Below are positions 9,725 through 17,419 of a DNA stretch of 64,000 nucleotides, one piece after another. Numbering within the stretch: the stretch's first letter is position 1; each line of letters starts with the position of its first letter. This DNA comes from Thermoguttaceae bacterium (GTDB taxonomy: Bacteria; Planctomycetota; Planctomycetia; Pirellulales; Thermoguttaceae), in the NCBI GenBank assembly GCA_017447865.1, contig JAFSMO010000055.1, positions 62,001-126,000 of the forward strand. The letters are read 5' to 3'. Below the pieces are notes generated by a model. That model did no database searches and had not been told where the DNA came from. It saw nothing but the letters and a program-made list of their open reading frames with translations. A program made the translations under genes and the position numbers.

Positions 9725-11032
9725 ATGCTAGATCGTCGTAATTTCCTCAAAACGGCCGCCTCGTTTACTGCGGCGGGACTGGTTTCCCGCGCGTTCGGTG
9801 AGGAGGCGGAGGCTCCGAAACCCGCTTTCAAAGCCGGGAAGGCCAGGCACGTCATTCAGATCTGGATGTGGGGCGGGCCGAGCAGTCTGGAAACGTTCGA
9901 CCCGAAACCGGGCGCGGGGCCGGCGTACTGCGGATCGTTGGACCACCCGCTCCAAACGAACGTGCCGGGGATCGAAATCAGCCAGACTTTGCCGAATCTC
10001 GCCCAGTGCGCGGACCTTTACGCCTGCATCCGTACCATGACTCACGAGACGAACCACCACGAGATCGCGGCGTACCGGATGCAGACCGGCCGCATGCCCG
10101 GCGGTGGGCTCGTTTACCCGAATTTGGGCGCGGGCATCTCGAAGATCTGTGGCGTGGACGCCGGCTACGACTCGCCCATTCCGCCGTACGTCGTGCTGAC
10201 GACCGGCCAGGGGCGTTTCTCGGAATCCGGTTTCCTCGGCCCGAAGTACAAGCCGTTCATTACGGGCGGCGACCCGTCCAAAACGCCGTTCCTCGTTTCC
10301 GGCTACGTGCTGCCGGGAGTGGACGGGGAACATCAGGCGCGCCGTCAGGAAAACCTCGCCAAACTGGACGCCTGGGGGAATCAGTTCCCCGAAAACGGTC
10401 TGGTCGATGACCTGGAGGCGGCCCGGAAGAACGCGTACCAGCTCATCACGGGCACGGCCGCCGAAACGTTCAACCTGGGAAACGAGACGGAGGAAATGCG
10501 CAACGCGTACGGGATGAACTGGTTCGGCCAATCGTGCCTCATGGCGCGGCGGCTCGTCGAAAAGGGCGTTCCGTACATCACGATCAACTACAAAGGCTGG
10601 GACACGCACAAGCGGCACTTTGAGGTCCTGAACCGCCGTCAGTCCGAATGGGATCAGGGGCTTGCGACGCTTCTGAAGGACCTGCGCGACCGCGGGCTGC
10701 TCGACGAAACGATCATCTGGTGGGGCGGCGAGTTCGGCCGCACGCCGAAGATCCAGACCGAGTCGCCGTGGTTCGGCGGACGCGGCCATTTCTGCCACTG
10801 CTTCAGCGTGATGCTCGCCGGCGGCGGGTTCAAAGGCGGAACGGTGGTCGGAAAGTCGAACGAGACGGGCGAGAAAGTCGCCGAGCGGCCGGTTTATCCG
10901 CAGGACCTCCTGGGCTCGATCTACTGGCAGATGGGGATCGACCCGACCGGCAAAATGCCGAACGATAAAGGCTTCGACATTCCGATCCAGGACCCGCCGA
11001 GCGAGGCCGGCTGGCTCAGGGAATTGGTTTAA
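9725..11032 (+). CDS. DUF1501 domain protein with Tat signal
   Basis: A 435-residue protein. ATG 9725 fits the AAGGAG box at 9713-9717; GTG 9719 lies too close to it. The N-terminus DRRNFLKTAASF is a twin-arginine signal, so the folded protein should be exported. The DUF1501 hallmarks VIQIWMWGGPSSLETFDPKP and WWGGEFGRTPKIQ are present; the family belongs to the sulfatase/alkaline-phosphatase-like superfamily. It is paired with the preceding DUF1549/DUF1553 gene and probably co-transcribed. Its substrate is unknown. The palindromic repeat array begins right after the stop codon. Confidence 0.92.
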   Translation: MLDRRNFLKTAASFTAAGLVSRAFGEEAEAPKPAFKAGKARHVIQIWMWGGPSSLETFDPKPGAGPAYCGSLDHPLQTNVPGIEISQTLPNLAQCADLYACIRTMTHETNHHEIAAYRMQTGRMPGGGLVYPNLGAGISKICGVDAGYDSPIPPYVVLTTGQGRFSESGFLGPKYKPFITGGDPSKTPFLVSGYVLPGVDGEHQARRQENLAKLDAWGNQFPENGLVDDLEAARKNAYQLITGTAAETFNLGNETEEMRNAYGMNWFGQSCLMARRLVEKGVPYITINYKGWDTHKRHFEVLNRRQSEWDQGLATLLKDLRDRGLLDETIIWWGGEFGRTPKIQTESPWFGGRGHFCHCFSVMLAGGGFKGGTVVGKSNETGEKVAERPVYPQDLLGSIYWQMGIDPTGKMPNDKGFDIPIQDPPSEAGWLRELV

Positions 11033-11037
11033 CGGAA

Positions 11038-11289
11038 GGCGGTAATGGAGCGCACAGCGCGGAATTACGCGCCGGGTGAAATCACTACGGATGAATGGGA
11101 GGCGGTAATGGAGGCCGGAGGCCGGAATTACGCGCCGGGCGAAACCACCACGAACGCAGTGACGCGTAATTCCGCGCTCCGCGCTCCATTACCGCCTCCC
11201 ATCTACGAGTAATTCCGCGCTCCGCGCTCAATTACCGCCTCCCATCTACGCGTAATTCCGGCCTTCGGCCTCCATTACCGCCTCCCATC
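11038..11289. repeat. Array of ~40-bp palindromic (REP-like) repeats, five units
   Basis: This fills the 320-base gap after the DUF1501 gene. Two units point one way (11038-11071, 11099-11133) and three the other (about 11163-11202, 11208-11245, 11250-11289). The shared core is CGTAATTCCG, a variable GC-rich palindrome (either GCGCTCCGCGCT or GCCTTCGGCC), then CCATTACCGCCTCCCAT. Each unit can fold (GTAAT with ATTAC, GGCC with GGCC). The spacing is irregular and the cores vary, so it is not a CRISPR array. A sixth copy lies inside the gene at 1478-3313. Confidence 0.85.
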
Positions 11290-11352
11290 CGGGGTAAAAT
11301 GAAAATCAATCGTTCCAGCCCCCCCACCTTCCTCTAACCTGAAAGATTTTTT

Positions 11353-12582
11353 ATGAATTCCTCCCACCTTTCCCGCCGAAATTTTCTTGCGGCCTCCGCC
11401 CTGATCGCGGGGTCGGGCCTGAGCACCGCGCAAACCATCCAGAATATTCCGGGTTTTGACCAGACCCGGACCGATTACGATCCGCTGCAGGAGTGGAAAC
11501 CGTACACGGACCGCAAAGTCCGCGTAGGGATCGCCGGGCACGGCGTCTGCCAGTTCGGCCTTCAGTTTTCGCTTCAGAACCACCCGAACGCGGATCTGGT
11601 CGCCATCACGGACCTTTTCCCGGACCGGCTGGCCGACATGCAGAAGAAATGCGGGTGCAAGAAGACGTACCCCTCGCTGGAAGAAATGGTCAAAGACGAC
11701 TCGATCGAGGCGATTTTCTGCGCGACGGACGCCCCGGCGCACGCCAAACACGCGATCCTTTGCATGGAGCACGGGAAGCACGTGGCGACGGCCGTTCCGG
11801 CGTTTCGCGGCGACATTGAGGACGCGGAGCGTCTGCTCGAGTGCGTGAAAAAGCACCCGGATCTGGTGTACTGCATGTTCGAGACTTCCTGCTTCCACGA
11901 CGATCTGTACGCGATGGAAAAGCTCTACGCGGCCAATGTTTTCGGAAGGATCATTTACTCGGAGGGCGAGTACTGCCACCCGACCATTCTCGGCGGGCCG
12001 TCCATCGGCTCGTACAAAGACTGGCGCGCGAACGGCTGCCCGATGTGGTACCCGACGCACGCCACGGCGTATTACGTCGGCGTGACGCACAAGAGTTTCA
12101 CGGAGGTTTCCTGCTGGGGGACCGCGCCGTTCGACGAGGTGCATCGGAAGGTGAACGCGATCGGGAACTCGTTCCGCAGTGAAGTCGGCCTTTTCCGCAC
12201 GGCCGAAGGGGGCATTTCGCGCATGATGGTCTGCCACTCGCAGGGCGAGTACCTCGAAGCGGGCCGGATCCGCGGCGAGTACGGCGGTTTCAATAAAACG
12301 TTCGTCGGCGACCCCACGGCGCAGAAGCGTTACGAGCAGGTGCAGGCTGAGGGCGTGAAGATCCGCAAATACGCGCTTCCTCCGGGCGTTCAGCCGGGCG
12401 GGCACGGCGGTTCCCACGGCTACCTGGGGCACGATTTTATCGACTCGATCCTCCGCAAGCGCAAGCCGGCCGTGGACGTTTACGACGCCCTGAACATGAC
12501 CGTGCCGGGCTACTACGCCCACCTTTCCTCGATGAAGGACGGCGAAACGATGAAGATCCCGCAGTTCCTGCGTGAGGGGTGA
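11353..12582 (+). CDS. Gfo/Idh/MocA family oxidoreductase-like protein, Tat-exported
   Basis: A 409-residue protein with a Tat-type start (SRRNFLAASALIAGS) and a Rossmann domain (VRVGIAGHGVCQFG, DLVAITDLFPDR). The C-terminal domain carries a GGSHGYLGHDFIDSI segment typical of planctomycete members. The position where active Gfo/Idh/MocA dehydrogenases carry EKP reads ATAVPA (HGKHVATAVPAF), so the usual catalytic lysine is absent and activity is uncertain. Family members oxidise or reduce sugars and inositols with NAD(P). It stands alone on the strand, preceded by the repeat array and followed by a long palindrome. Confidence 0.87.
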   Translation: MNSSHLSRRNFLAASALIAGSGLSTAQTIQNIPGFDQTRTDYDPLQEWKPYTDRKVRVGIAGHGVCQFGLQFSLQNHPNADLVAITDLFPDRLADMQKKCGCKKTYPSLEEMVKDDSIEAIFCATDAPAHAKHAILCMEHGKHVATAVPAFRGDIEDAERLLECVKKHPDLVYCMFETSCFHDDLYAMEKLYAANVFGRIIYSEGEYCHPTILGGPSIGSYKDWRANGCPMWYPTHATAYYVGVTHKSFTEVSCWGTAPFDEVHRKVNAIGNSFRSEVGLFRTAEGGISRMMVCHSQGEYLEAGRIRGEYGGFNKTFVGDPTAQKRYEQVQAEGVKIRKYALPPGVQPGGHGGSHGYLGHDFIDSILRKRKPAVDVYDALNMTVPGYYAHLSSMKDGETMKIPQFLREG

Positions 12583-12884
12583 TCTTCCTTCCCTGAGAAC
12601 CAAATGAGACCAGCCTGGAGTTCACGTCCAGCTCGCTGCAGACTCCAGCGACTATAGGCCCCGCGGATTAGGCGGATTGGGCGGATCAGGGCGGATTTAA
12701 GTGGATTTTAAATATTGAATTGAATCATTCAAAACGTGGGGGAACGCTCAAAAGTTTAAATGATTTAAATATTTAAATCCAATCCGCCTTAATCCGCCTG
12801 ATCCGCCGAATCCGTGGGGCCTATTGCGGCTTCGGTCGTTTTTTGGGAGATTGATTGTCGCGTACGCGGGATTTCAAGAGTTTT
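12583..12884. other. Convergent intergenic region dominated by an inverted repeat
   Basis: This 302-base gap lies between the Gfo/Idh/MocA gene (+) and hflX (-). Near 12615-12649 CTGGAGT and ACTCCAG can pair. The rest is the long palindrome listed separately. No open frame was seen. Confidence 0.6.
12653..12824. repeat. Long imperfect inverted repeat with GGCGGAT iterations
   Basis: The left arm (12653-12730) begins ATAGGCCCCGCGGATT and the right arm (12752-12824) ends AATCCGTGGGGCCTAT. Inside each arm GGCGGATT/GGCGGATCAG recurs three to four times, followed by an AT-rich TTTAAATATTT zone. The central loop is ~20 bases. Lying between convergent genes, it could act as a two-way terminator or be a mobile palindromic element. 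Confidence 0.85.
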
Positions 12885-14237
12885 TTATTCCAGAACGGTC
12901 ATTTTCATCTCTTCGTTCCGGATCTTGCCGAGGAACGTGCTTGCGATGCGGCAGCGGATCACGACCGTTCCGTCCTCGCGGTACTGACGGGAGAAAACCT
13001 CGCCGTAGTTGGCCAGATATGCCGCCAGTTTTCCGTTTGCCGAGGAGGTTTCGATCTCGACCGTGGGGAAGTTCCGGCTCAGCATTTCGCTCACCTCGTG
13101 CGCCAGTTCCTCCAGGCCCTGACCCGTGCGGGCGCTGATCCCCAGCGCGTTCGGGTACTGGTTCAAAAGCGCCTGAAGGCCGTACCCCTTCGGCAGTTCG
13201 CCCTCGGCGTCGAGTTTTTCCAGCACGTCGATCTTATTAATGACCAGGATCGTGTCTTTTTCTTCGATCCCAAGCTGCTCGAGGACCTCGTAGGCCGCCT
13301 GGATCTGGAACATGACCATCGGATTGCTTCCGTCCGCGACGTGCAGAAGCAGGTCGGCGCAGCGGGCCTCCTCGAGCGTCGCACGGAAACTGGCGACCAG
13401 ATGGTGCGGAAGTTTGCGCACAAACCCGACCGTGTCGCTCAAAAGGATCGGCCCCCAGCCGGGCAAAGTCCAGCGGCGCGTTCGTGTGTCGAGCGTCGCG
13501 AAAAGCTGGTCCTTCACGTAAACATCCGAGCCGGTCAGGGCGTTCAGGAGCGTGCTTTTCCCGGCGTTCGTGTACCCGACGAGCGAAACCGTGCGCGTCT
13601 GGCTGCGGGACTGGACCTCACGCTCTTTGCGCTGCTGAACGACCGCAAGCTCGGCTTTCAGGTCGGAAATGCGCTTCTGCGCGAGCCGCCGGTCGGTTTC
13701 GAGCTGGGTCTCGCCCGGGCCGCGAAGCCCCACGCCCTTTTTCTGACGCGAAAGGTGGGTCCACATGCGTTTCAGCCGCGGGAGCGAGTACTCAAGCTGG
13801 GCCAGCTCCACCGCCAGCCGCGCCTCTTTCGTCTGCGCCCGGCTCGCGAAAATGTCGAGGATCAGCTCCGTCCGGTCCAGGACCTTCACGTTCAGCTCTT
13901 TTTCCAGGTTTCGCGTCTGGCTCGGGGCCAAATCGTCGTCGAAAATGACCACGTCCGCGCCGGTGTGCTCCACCATCCCCTTGAGTTCCATGACTTTCCC
14001 GCTTCCGATGTACGTGGCGGGCTCGATCGTCGCGCGGCGCTGGACCATCTCGCCCACGACCTGCGTATCGGCGGCCTCGGCAAGCCCGCGAAGCTCATCG
14101 AGCGGCTCCTCGGTGGCTTTTCCGAGCACGCTCAGCCCGGCCCCGTTTTCCGCGGGAGCACCGGGTTTTTGCGGCCGCAAAACGGCGACGAGGAACGATT
14201 TCTCGATGGGAACGGCAGTGGAATTGAGCTGGTCCAT
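12885..14237 (-). CDS. hflX: GTPase HflX
   Basis: A 450-residue ribosome-associated GTPase that splits stalled ribosomes. The N-terminal HflX domain has YIGSGKVMEL (~76-85) and DDLAPSQTRNLE. The linker GPGETQLETDRR (~173-184) follows. The G domain has G1 GYTNAGKST (221-229), G3 DTVGF, G4 NKID and G5 SARTGQG. Length matches the family. ATG 14237 precedes the first predicted strand. It shares the minus strand with the flavin reductase gene, which ends 27 nt upstream of this start, so the two may be co-transcribed. Confidence 0.95.
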   Translation of the reverse strand: MDQLNSTAVPIEKSFLVAVLRPQKPGAPAENGAGLSVLGKATEEPLDELRGLAEAADTQVVGEMVQRRATIEPATYIGSGKVMELKGMVEHTGADVVIFDDDLAPSQTRNLEKELNVKVLDRTELILDIFASRAQTKEARLAVELAQLEYSLPRLKRMWTHLSRQKKGVGLRGPGETQLETDRRLAQKRISDLKAELAVVQQRKEREVQSRSQTRTVSLVGYTNAGKSTLLNALTGSDVYVKDQLFATLDTRTRRWTLPGWGPILLSDTVGFVRKLPHHLVASFRATLEEARCADLLLHVADGSNPMVMFQIQAAYEVLEQLGIEEKDTILVINKIDVLEKLDAEGELPKGYGLQALLNQYPNALGISARTGQGLEELAHEVSEMLSRNFPTVEIETSSANGKLAAYLANYGEVFSRQYREDGTVVIRCRIASTFLGKIRNEEMKMTVLE

Positions 14238-14264
14238 AAAAATTTTGAGGGGGAATGAATCGGT

Positions 14265-14825
14265 TTACTTCAGTTTCTTGCCATCGCTGAAAGCCGTGCC
14301 GGCTTTTCCGCTGATTTTGAGGTACAAGTGGCGGAACGGGTCGAAAACGAGCGGCGCGACTTTGTCCGCGTCGGGAAGACCGTCTTCGCCCAGTACGCGC
14401 TCATCGACGCTCACGTTTTTGATCTCACCCACCAGGCGGCAGGCGTTTTCGTCCCAGCTTTTGACCGTGCACTCGACCGCGACTGGGAGTTCCTCAATGA
14501 TCGGGGCGTCCACGAATTCGGATTTGACCGCATGAAAGCCGGCTTTCGCGAATTTGTCCGGCTCTTTGTTCCCGGAAACGATCCCCACGTAATCGCAAGC
14601 GACGACGTGCGCTTCGTCCGCCACGTTGACCGTGAACGCACCGCGAACGAGGAGGTTCTTCACCGTTTTGTGGCCGGGATCGAGGCAAATGGAAATCTCA
14701 TTTTCCTCGCTGATCCCACCCCAGGCCGCGTTCATGGCGTTGGGCGTTCCGTCGGCGTCATAAGCGGCGATGATGAAAACCGGCATGGGGTAAACGGCAG
14801 GTTTGGGGCCAAAATTCTTGCGCAT
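14265..14825 (-). CDS. Flavin reductase family protein (FMN-binding split barrel)
   Basis: A 186-residue protein with the split-barrel flavin reductase-like fold: AAYDADGTPNAMNAAWGG, then ICLDPGHKTVKNL and AFTVNVADEAHV, and a later CDYVGIVSGN segment. Members bind FMN and often reduce flavins or take part in electron transfer; the partner here cannot be told. ATG 14825 has AAAGGACTG upstream. A promoter (14899-14926) lies upstream, and hflX follows 27 nt downstream. Confidence 0.85.
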   Translation of the reverse strand: MRKNFGPKPAVYPMPVFIIAAYDADGTPNAMNAAWGGISEENEISICLDPGHKTVKNLLVRGAFTVNVADEAHVVACDYVGIVSGNKEPDKFAKAGFHAVKSEFVDAPIIEELPVAVECTVKSWDENACRLVGEIKNVSVDERVLGEDGLPDADKVAPLVFDPFRHLYLKISGKAGTAFSDGKKLK

Positions 14826-14898
14826 GGTTCAGTCCTTTCCAAAGCATTTTCATCGAACGAGCAAAACACCTGAGTGTTTCCGGGAAATTTCATCCTGT

Positions 14899-14926
14899 AT
14901 TTTACCAGATTCAAAAATTTCGTAAA
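14899..14926 (-). promoter_or_regulatory. Predicted promoter for flavin reductase gene and hflX
   Basis: On the minus strand: TTTACG (14926-14921), 16-base spacer, TAAAAT (14904-14899). Confidence 0.5.
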
Positions 14927-15009
14927 TCGGGAGTCATGGCGCAAAAAAGAAAAATGGGAAAATTTTTAGGAAATTTCGGGAAAATCTCACAAAAAACCCT
15001 TGAAATTGT

Positions 15010-15037
15010 TTGACTTCTTGAAAAATTTTCGTATAAT
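15010..15037 (+). promoter_or_regulatory. Predicted sigma70 promoter for the second DUF1559 gene
   Basis: TTGACT (15010-15015), 16-base spacer, TATAAT (15032-15037), about 50 nt before the start codon at 15088. Confidence 0.65.
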
Positions 15038-15087
15038 GTAAAAATAAAGTATTGCTTTCGTTTTTTTATGAAAACAGGACTCCACTC

Positions 15088-16050
15088 ATGAAGCGTTCCG
15101 CGTTTACACTCGTTGAGCTTTTAGTCGTCATCGCGATCATTGGAATGTTGGTCGGACTCTTGCTTCCAGCCGTTCAGCAGGCTCGTGAGGCGGCTCGTCA
15201 AATGCAGTGCGGGAACAATCTGAAGCAGATGGGTCTCGCCTCGATGAACCACGAATCCTCCACCAAAGCCATGCCAAGCGGGGGTTGGGACGGCTACTGG
15301 GTCGGAGACGGTGACCAGGGTTTTGGCGCGACACAGCCCGGCGGCTGGACGTTTTCGCTTCTGCCCTACATGGAACAGAACGCCGTTTTCATGCTCGGAG
15401 CGAACGGCGTCATTGAAACCGACCAGACTCAAAAAGATGGCGCGAAAACCCGGGCGGAAACCGTGATTCCGGTCTTCAACTGCCCGTCACGCCGTTCCGC
15501 GATCGCGTACCCCTACGCGCTGAGCGCGGTGCTGATTAATACGACCGCCTGCACGGTCACCGGGAAACTGGACTATGCCGGAAACGGCGGCGACTCCGGA
15601 AACGGAGGAAGTTGGAACTCCGGCGGTTACGGAACGTCCCCCAACACGATCGCCGCGGGACGGACGCAGAAAACCTCCATCACCTGCTCCGGCGTGATCT
15701 TTTTCAAGAGCACCGTCTCGATGGGTGAGATCCGTGACGGAACCTCGAACACGTACCTGGTCGGCGAAAAGTACGTCTGCAACACGCACTACGAAGACGG
15801 CAAAGACGGCGGCGACGACATCGTGGTCTATTGCGGGAACGACGAAGACATCATACGCCAAGGGAATTCCCAGCCGTTCCAGGACCGCAACGCGATCCAG
15901 CAGGGATCGTTTGGAAGCGCCCACGCCGGATCGTTCGGCATGGCGATGTGCGACGGCTCCGTGCAGCGCATCAGTTACGCGATTGACCTTGAGACGAACC
16001 GTTACCTCGCGCACAAAGCGGACGGCAAGGCGGTCACGATTCCGCAGTAA
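15088..16050 (+). CDS. DUF1559 domain prepilin-like protein
   Basis: A 320-residue protein. The start at 15088 places the class III prepilin leader [19 protein letters not shown] at the N-terminus, with AGGA upstream; an in-frame extension to 15052 lacks sense. A single N-terminal hydrophobic helix is followed by [20 protein letters not shown], the DUF1559 body with [16 protein letters not shown], and the C-terminal [16 protein letters not shown]. It is likely anchored by its helix in a pseudopilus-like structure or in the membrane. It has its own strong promoter and a GC-hairpin terminator, so it is probably monocistronic. Confidence 0.92.
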   Translation: MKRSAFTLVELLVVIAIIGMLVGLLLPAVQQAREAARQMQCGNNLKQMGLASMNHESSTKAMPSGGWDGYWVGDGDQGFGATQPGGWTFSLLPYMEQNAVFMLGANGVIETDQTQKDGAKTRAETVIPVFNCPSRRSAIAYPYALSAVLINTTACTVTGKLDYAGNGGDSGNGGSWNSGGYGTSPNTIAAGRTQKTSITCSGVIFFKSTVSMGEIRDGTSNTYLVGEKYVCNTHYEDGKDGGDDIVVYCGNDEDIIRQGNSQPFQDRNAIQQGSFGSAHAGSFGMAMCDGSVQRISYAIDLETNRYLAHKADGKAVTIPQ

Positions 16051-16066
16051 ACGAGTAAACGAAACG

Positions 16067-16092
16067 TGGGGGCGATTTCAAAGGCCCCCCTT
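16067..16092 (+). terminator. Possible terminator after DUF1559 gene
   Basis: TGGGGGC (from 16067), loop GATTTCAAAG, GCCCCCC to 16090, followed by a short TTAATTT. Confidence 0.5.
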
Positions 16093-16176
16093 AATTTAAA
16101 ATTTCAAGTACGGATTAACTGCAATTCCAACCATTAATCCTCTGATTCCCCATTCCTTTTTTCAGGAGACGAAAAT

Positions 16177-17085
16177 ATGAAACGTCGTGAATTTCTCGCA
16201 CTTGCCGCGGCCGCGGCATTCTGCCAGAACTTGAAACCCACTTTCGCCGACGGCGCGAAGAAAAAACTTCTTTACTTCGAACGTTCCAACGGCTTCATTC
16301 ACCCCTCCACGATCATTGACCCCGCGACCGGCAAGAGCGTCGGCGGCCGCGTCATCACGGAAGTTGCCAGTAAACTCGGCTTTGAAGTGGTCTGCACGAA
16401 AGACGGCCGAATTTTTGACGGCGATCTCTCCCAGTACGCCGCCTTCATTCTGAACTGCTGCGGCCAGCTTACCGGAAACGGCGGAAATGACGGCCCGGAC
16501 GCTTACCCTATGAGCGAAGCCGGCCTTCAGAATTTCTTCTCGGCAGTCCGCGCCGGCGCTGGCGTCATGGGCTTCCATAACGCGTCGGACACGAATAAGT
16601 CCGGCGGTCCGACCCGCTTCGGGAACCGCCCGATCGAGGAACGGAACGACTACACGAAGATGATTGGCGGCGAATTCATCGTTCACGGCAGTCAGCAGGA
16701 AACCGACATTCGGATCGTGAAGAAGGGCGAGCTTCCGTCCGTGACCGAAATTCCGCGCGTGAAGGAAGAGTGGTACGCGCTGAGAAACTTCAACCCGGAC
16801 ATTCACGTCCTGTTCGTGCAGGAGACCGAAGGAATGCAGACCGACGGCGGAAACGTCTGCTACGACCGCGTTCCGTTCCCGTGCACGTGGGTCCGCAAAG
16901 AAGGGAATGGCCGCGTGGCGTACACGTCGTTCGCCCATAATACTTCGACGTGGGAAACCGACTGGATGAAGGCCGTGATTTTCGACCTGATGAAATTCAT
17001 CACCTGTCAGATGGACCTCGACCTGACGCCGAACATGAACCAGGTGGCCCCGGGCTGCGAAGTCGCGTGCCGCCGTGAGGAGTAA
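16177..17085 (+). CDS. ThuA domain protein with Tat signal
   Basis: A 302-residue protein preceded by CAGGAGACG. The N-terminus MKRREFLALAAAAAF is a twin-arginine signal. The mature part is a ThuA-like, class I glutamine-amidotransferase-like fold: KLLYFERSNGFIHPS, YAAFILNCCGQ, AGAGVMGFHNASDT, GGEFIVHGS and RVAYTSFAHN. In Planctomycetota these genes accompany DUF1080, Gfo/Idh/MocA and sugar-isomerase genes and are thought to help sugar use. The catalytic role is not established. A long hairpin follows at 17121. Confidence 0.88.
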   Translation: MKRREFLALAAAAAFCQNLKPTFADGAKKKLLYFERSNGFIHPSTIIDPATGKSVGGRVITEVASKLGFEVVCTKDGRIFDGDLSQYAAFILNCCGQLTGNGGNDGPDAYPMSEAGLQNFFSAVRAGAGVMGFHNASDTNKSGGPTRFGNRPIEERNDYTKMIGGEFIVHGSQQETDIRIVKKGELPSVTEIPRVKEEWYALRNFNPDIHVLFVQETEGMQTDGGNVCYDRVPFPCTWVRKEGNGRVAYTSFAHNTSTWETDWMKAVIFDLMKFITCQMDLDLTPNMNQVAPGCEVACRREE

Positions 17086-17120
17086 ATCCTTAACGCTCCC
17101 CTAGTTCAAGACGAAATTTT

Positions 17121-17163
17121 GGGGCCAATGTGCCAATTTTCTCAAAAAAATTGGCTTGGCCCC
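17121..17163 (+). terminator. Long hairpin between thuA-like gene and tRNA
   Basis: GGGGCCAA (17121-17128) pairs with TTGGCCCC (17156-17163), and inside it GCCAATTTT (17132-17140) pairs with AAAATTGGC (17147-17155). It probably ends the ThuA transcript. Its 3' end directly abuts the -35 box of the tRNA promoter. Confidence 0.6.
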
Positions 17164-17164
17164 C

Positions 17165-17193
17165 TTGACAGACAAAATCTTTTCTGTTAAAAT
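17165..17193 (+). promoter_or_regulatory. Consensus sigma70 promoter for tRNA-Gly
   Basis: TTGACA (17165-17170), 17-base spacer, TAAAAT (17188-17193); the tRNA begins 17 nt later. Confidence 0.8.
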
Positions 17194-17210
17194 ATGAGTA
17201 AATCTGAAAA

Positions 17211-17282
17211 GCGAGAGTAATTCAGTGGCAGAATGCTAGCTTCCCAAGCTGGACGTCGCGGGTTCGAATCCCGTCCCTCGCT
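17211..17282 (+). tRNA. tRNA-Gly(CCC)
   Basis: The cloverleaf can be drawn by eye. The acceptor GCGAGAG pairs with CCCTCGC, with one A-C mismatch at the sixth pair. The D stem is ATTC/GAAT. The anticodon stem CTAGC/GCTGG carries the loop TTCCCAA, giving anticodon CCC (Gly). The T arm is GCGGG-TTCGAAT-CCCGT. The discriminator is T. No CCA is encoded. It has its own promoter, and a terminator lies downstream. Confidence 0.9.
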
Positions 17283-17289
17283 CTGCATG

Positions 17290-17362
17290 AAAAAGGCCGG
17301 ACGGATGGACATCCCCCCAAATTTTATATCATGTCCTGCGGGATGCGATACCTCCGGCCTGT
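17290..17362 (+). other. Structured segment downstream of the tRNA
   Basis: AGGCCGGA near 17291 can pair with TCCGGCCT near 17353, and inside this GGACAT can pair with ATGTCC across an AT-rich loop. TGTTTTGTTT follows. It may be a first terminator or part of a longer tRNA transcript. No coding frame was seen. Confidence 0.4.
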
Positions 17363-17373
17363 TTTGTTTCATT

Positions 17374-17405
17374 AAGCCGGCTTTATTCGAGCCGGCTTTT
17401 TTCTT
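17374..17405 (+). terminator. Intrinsic terminator of the tRNA transcript
   Basis: AAGCCGGCT, loop TTATTCG, AGCCGGCTT, then TTTTTCTTTT. The stem is perfect and may also serve the convergent minus-strand gene. Confidence 0.85.
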
Positions 17406-17419
17406 TTATTCAGACTCTT

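Noticed and set aside
11038-11289. CRISPR-like array
   Set aside because: Units are in both orientations, spacing is irregular, centres vary, and there are no regular spacers.
12653-12824. Replication origin with iterons
   Set aside because: No DnaA boxes, no dnaA or rep gene nearby; the repeats are explained by palindromic arms.
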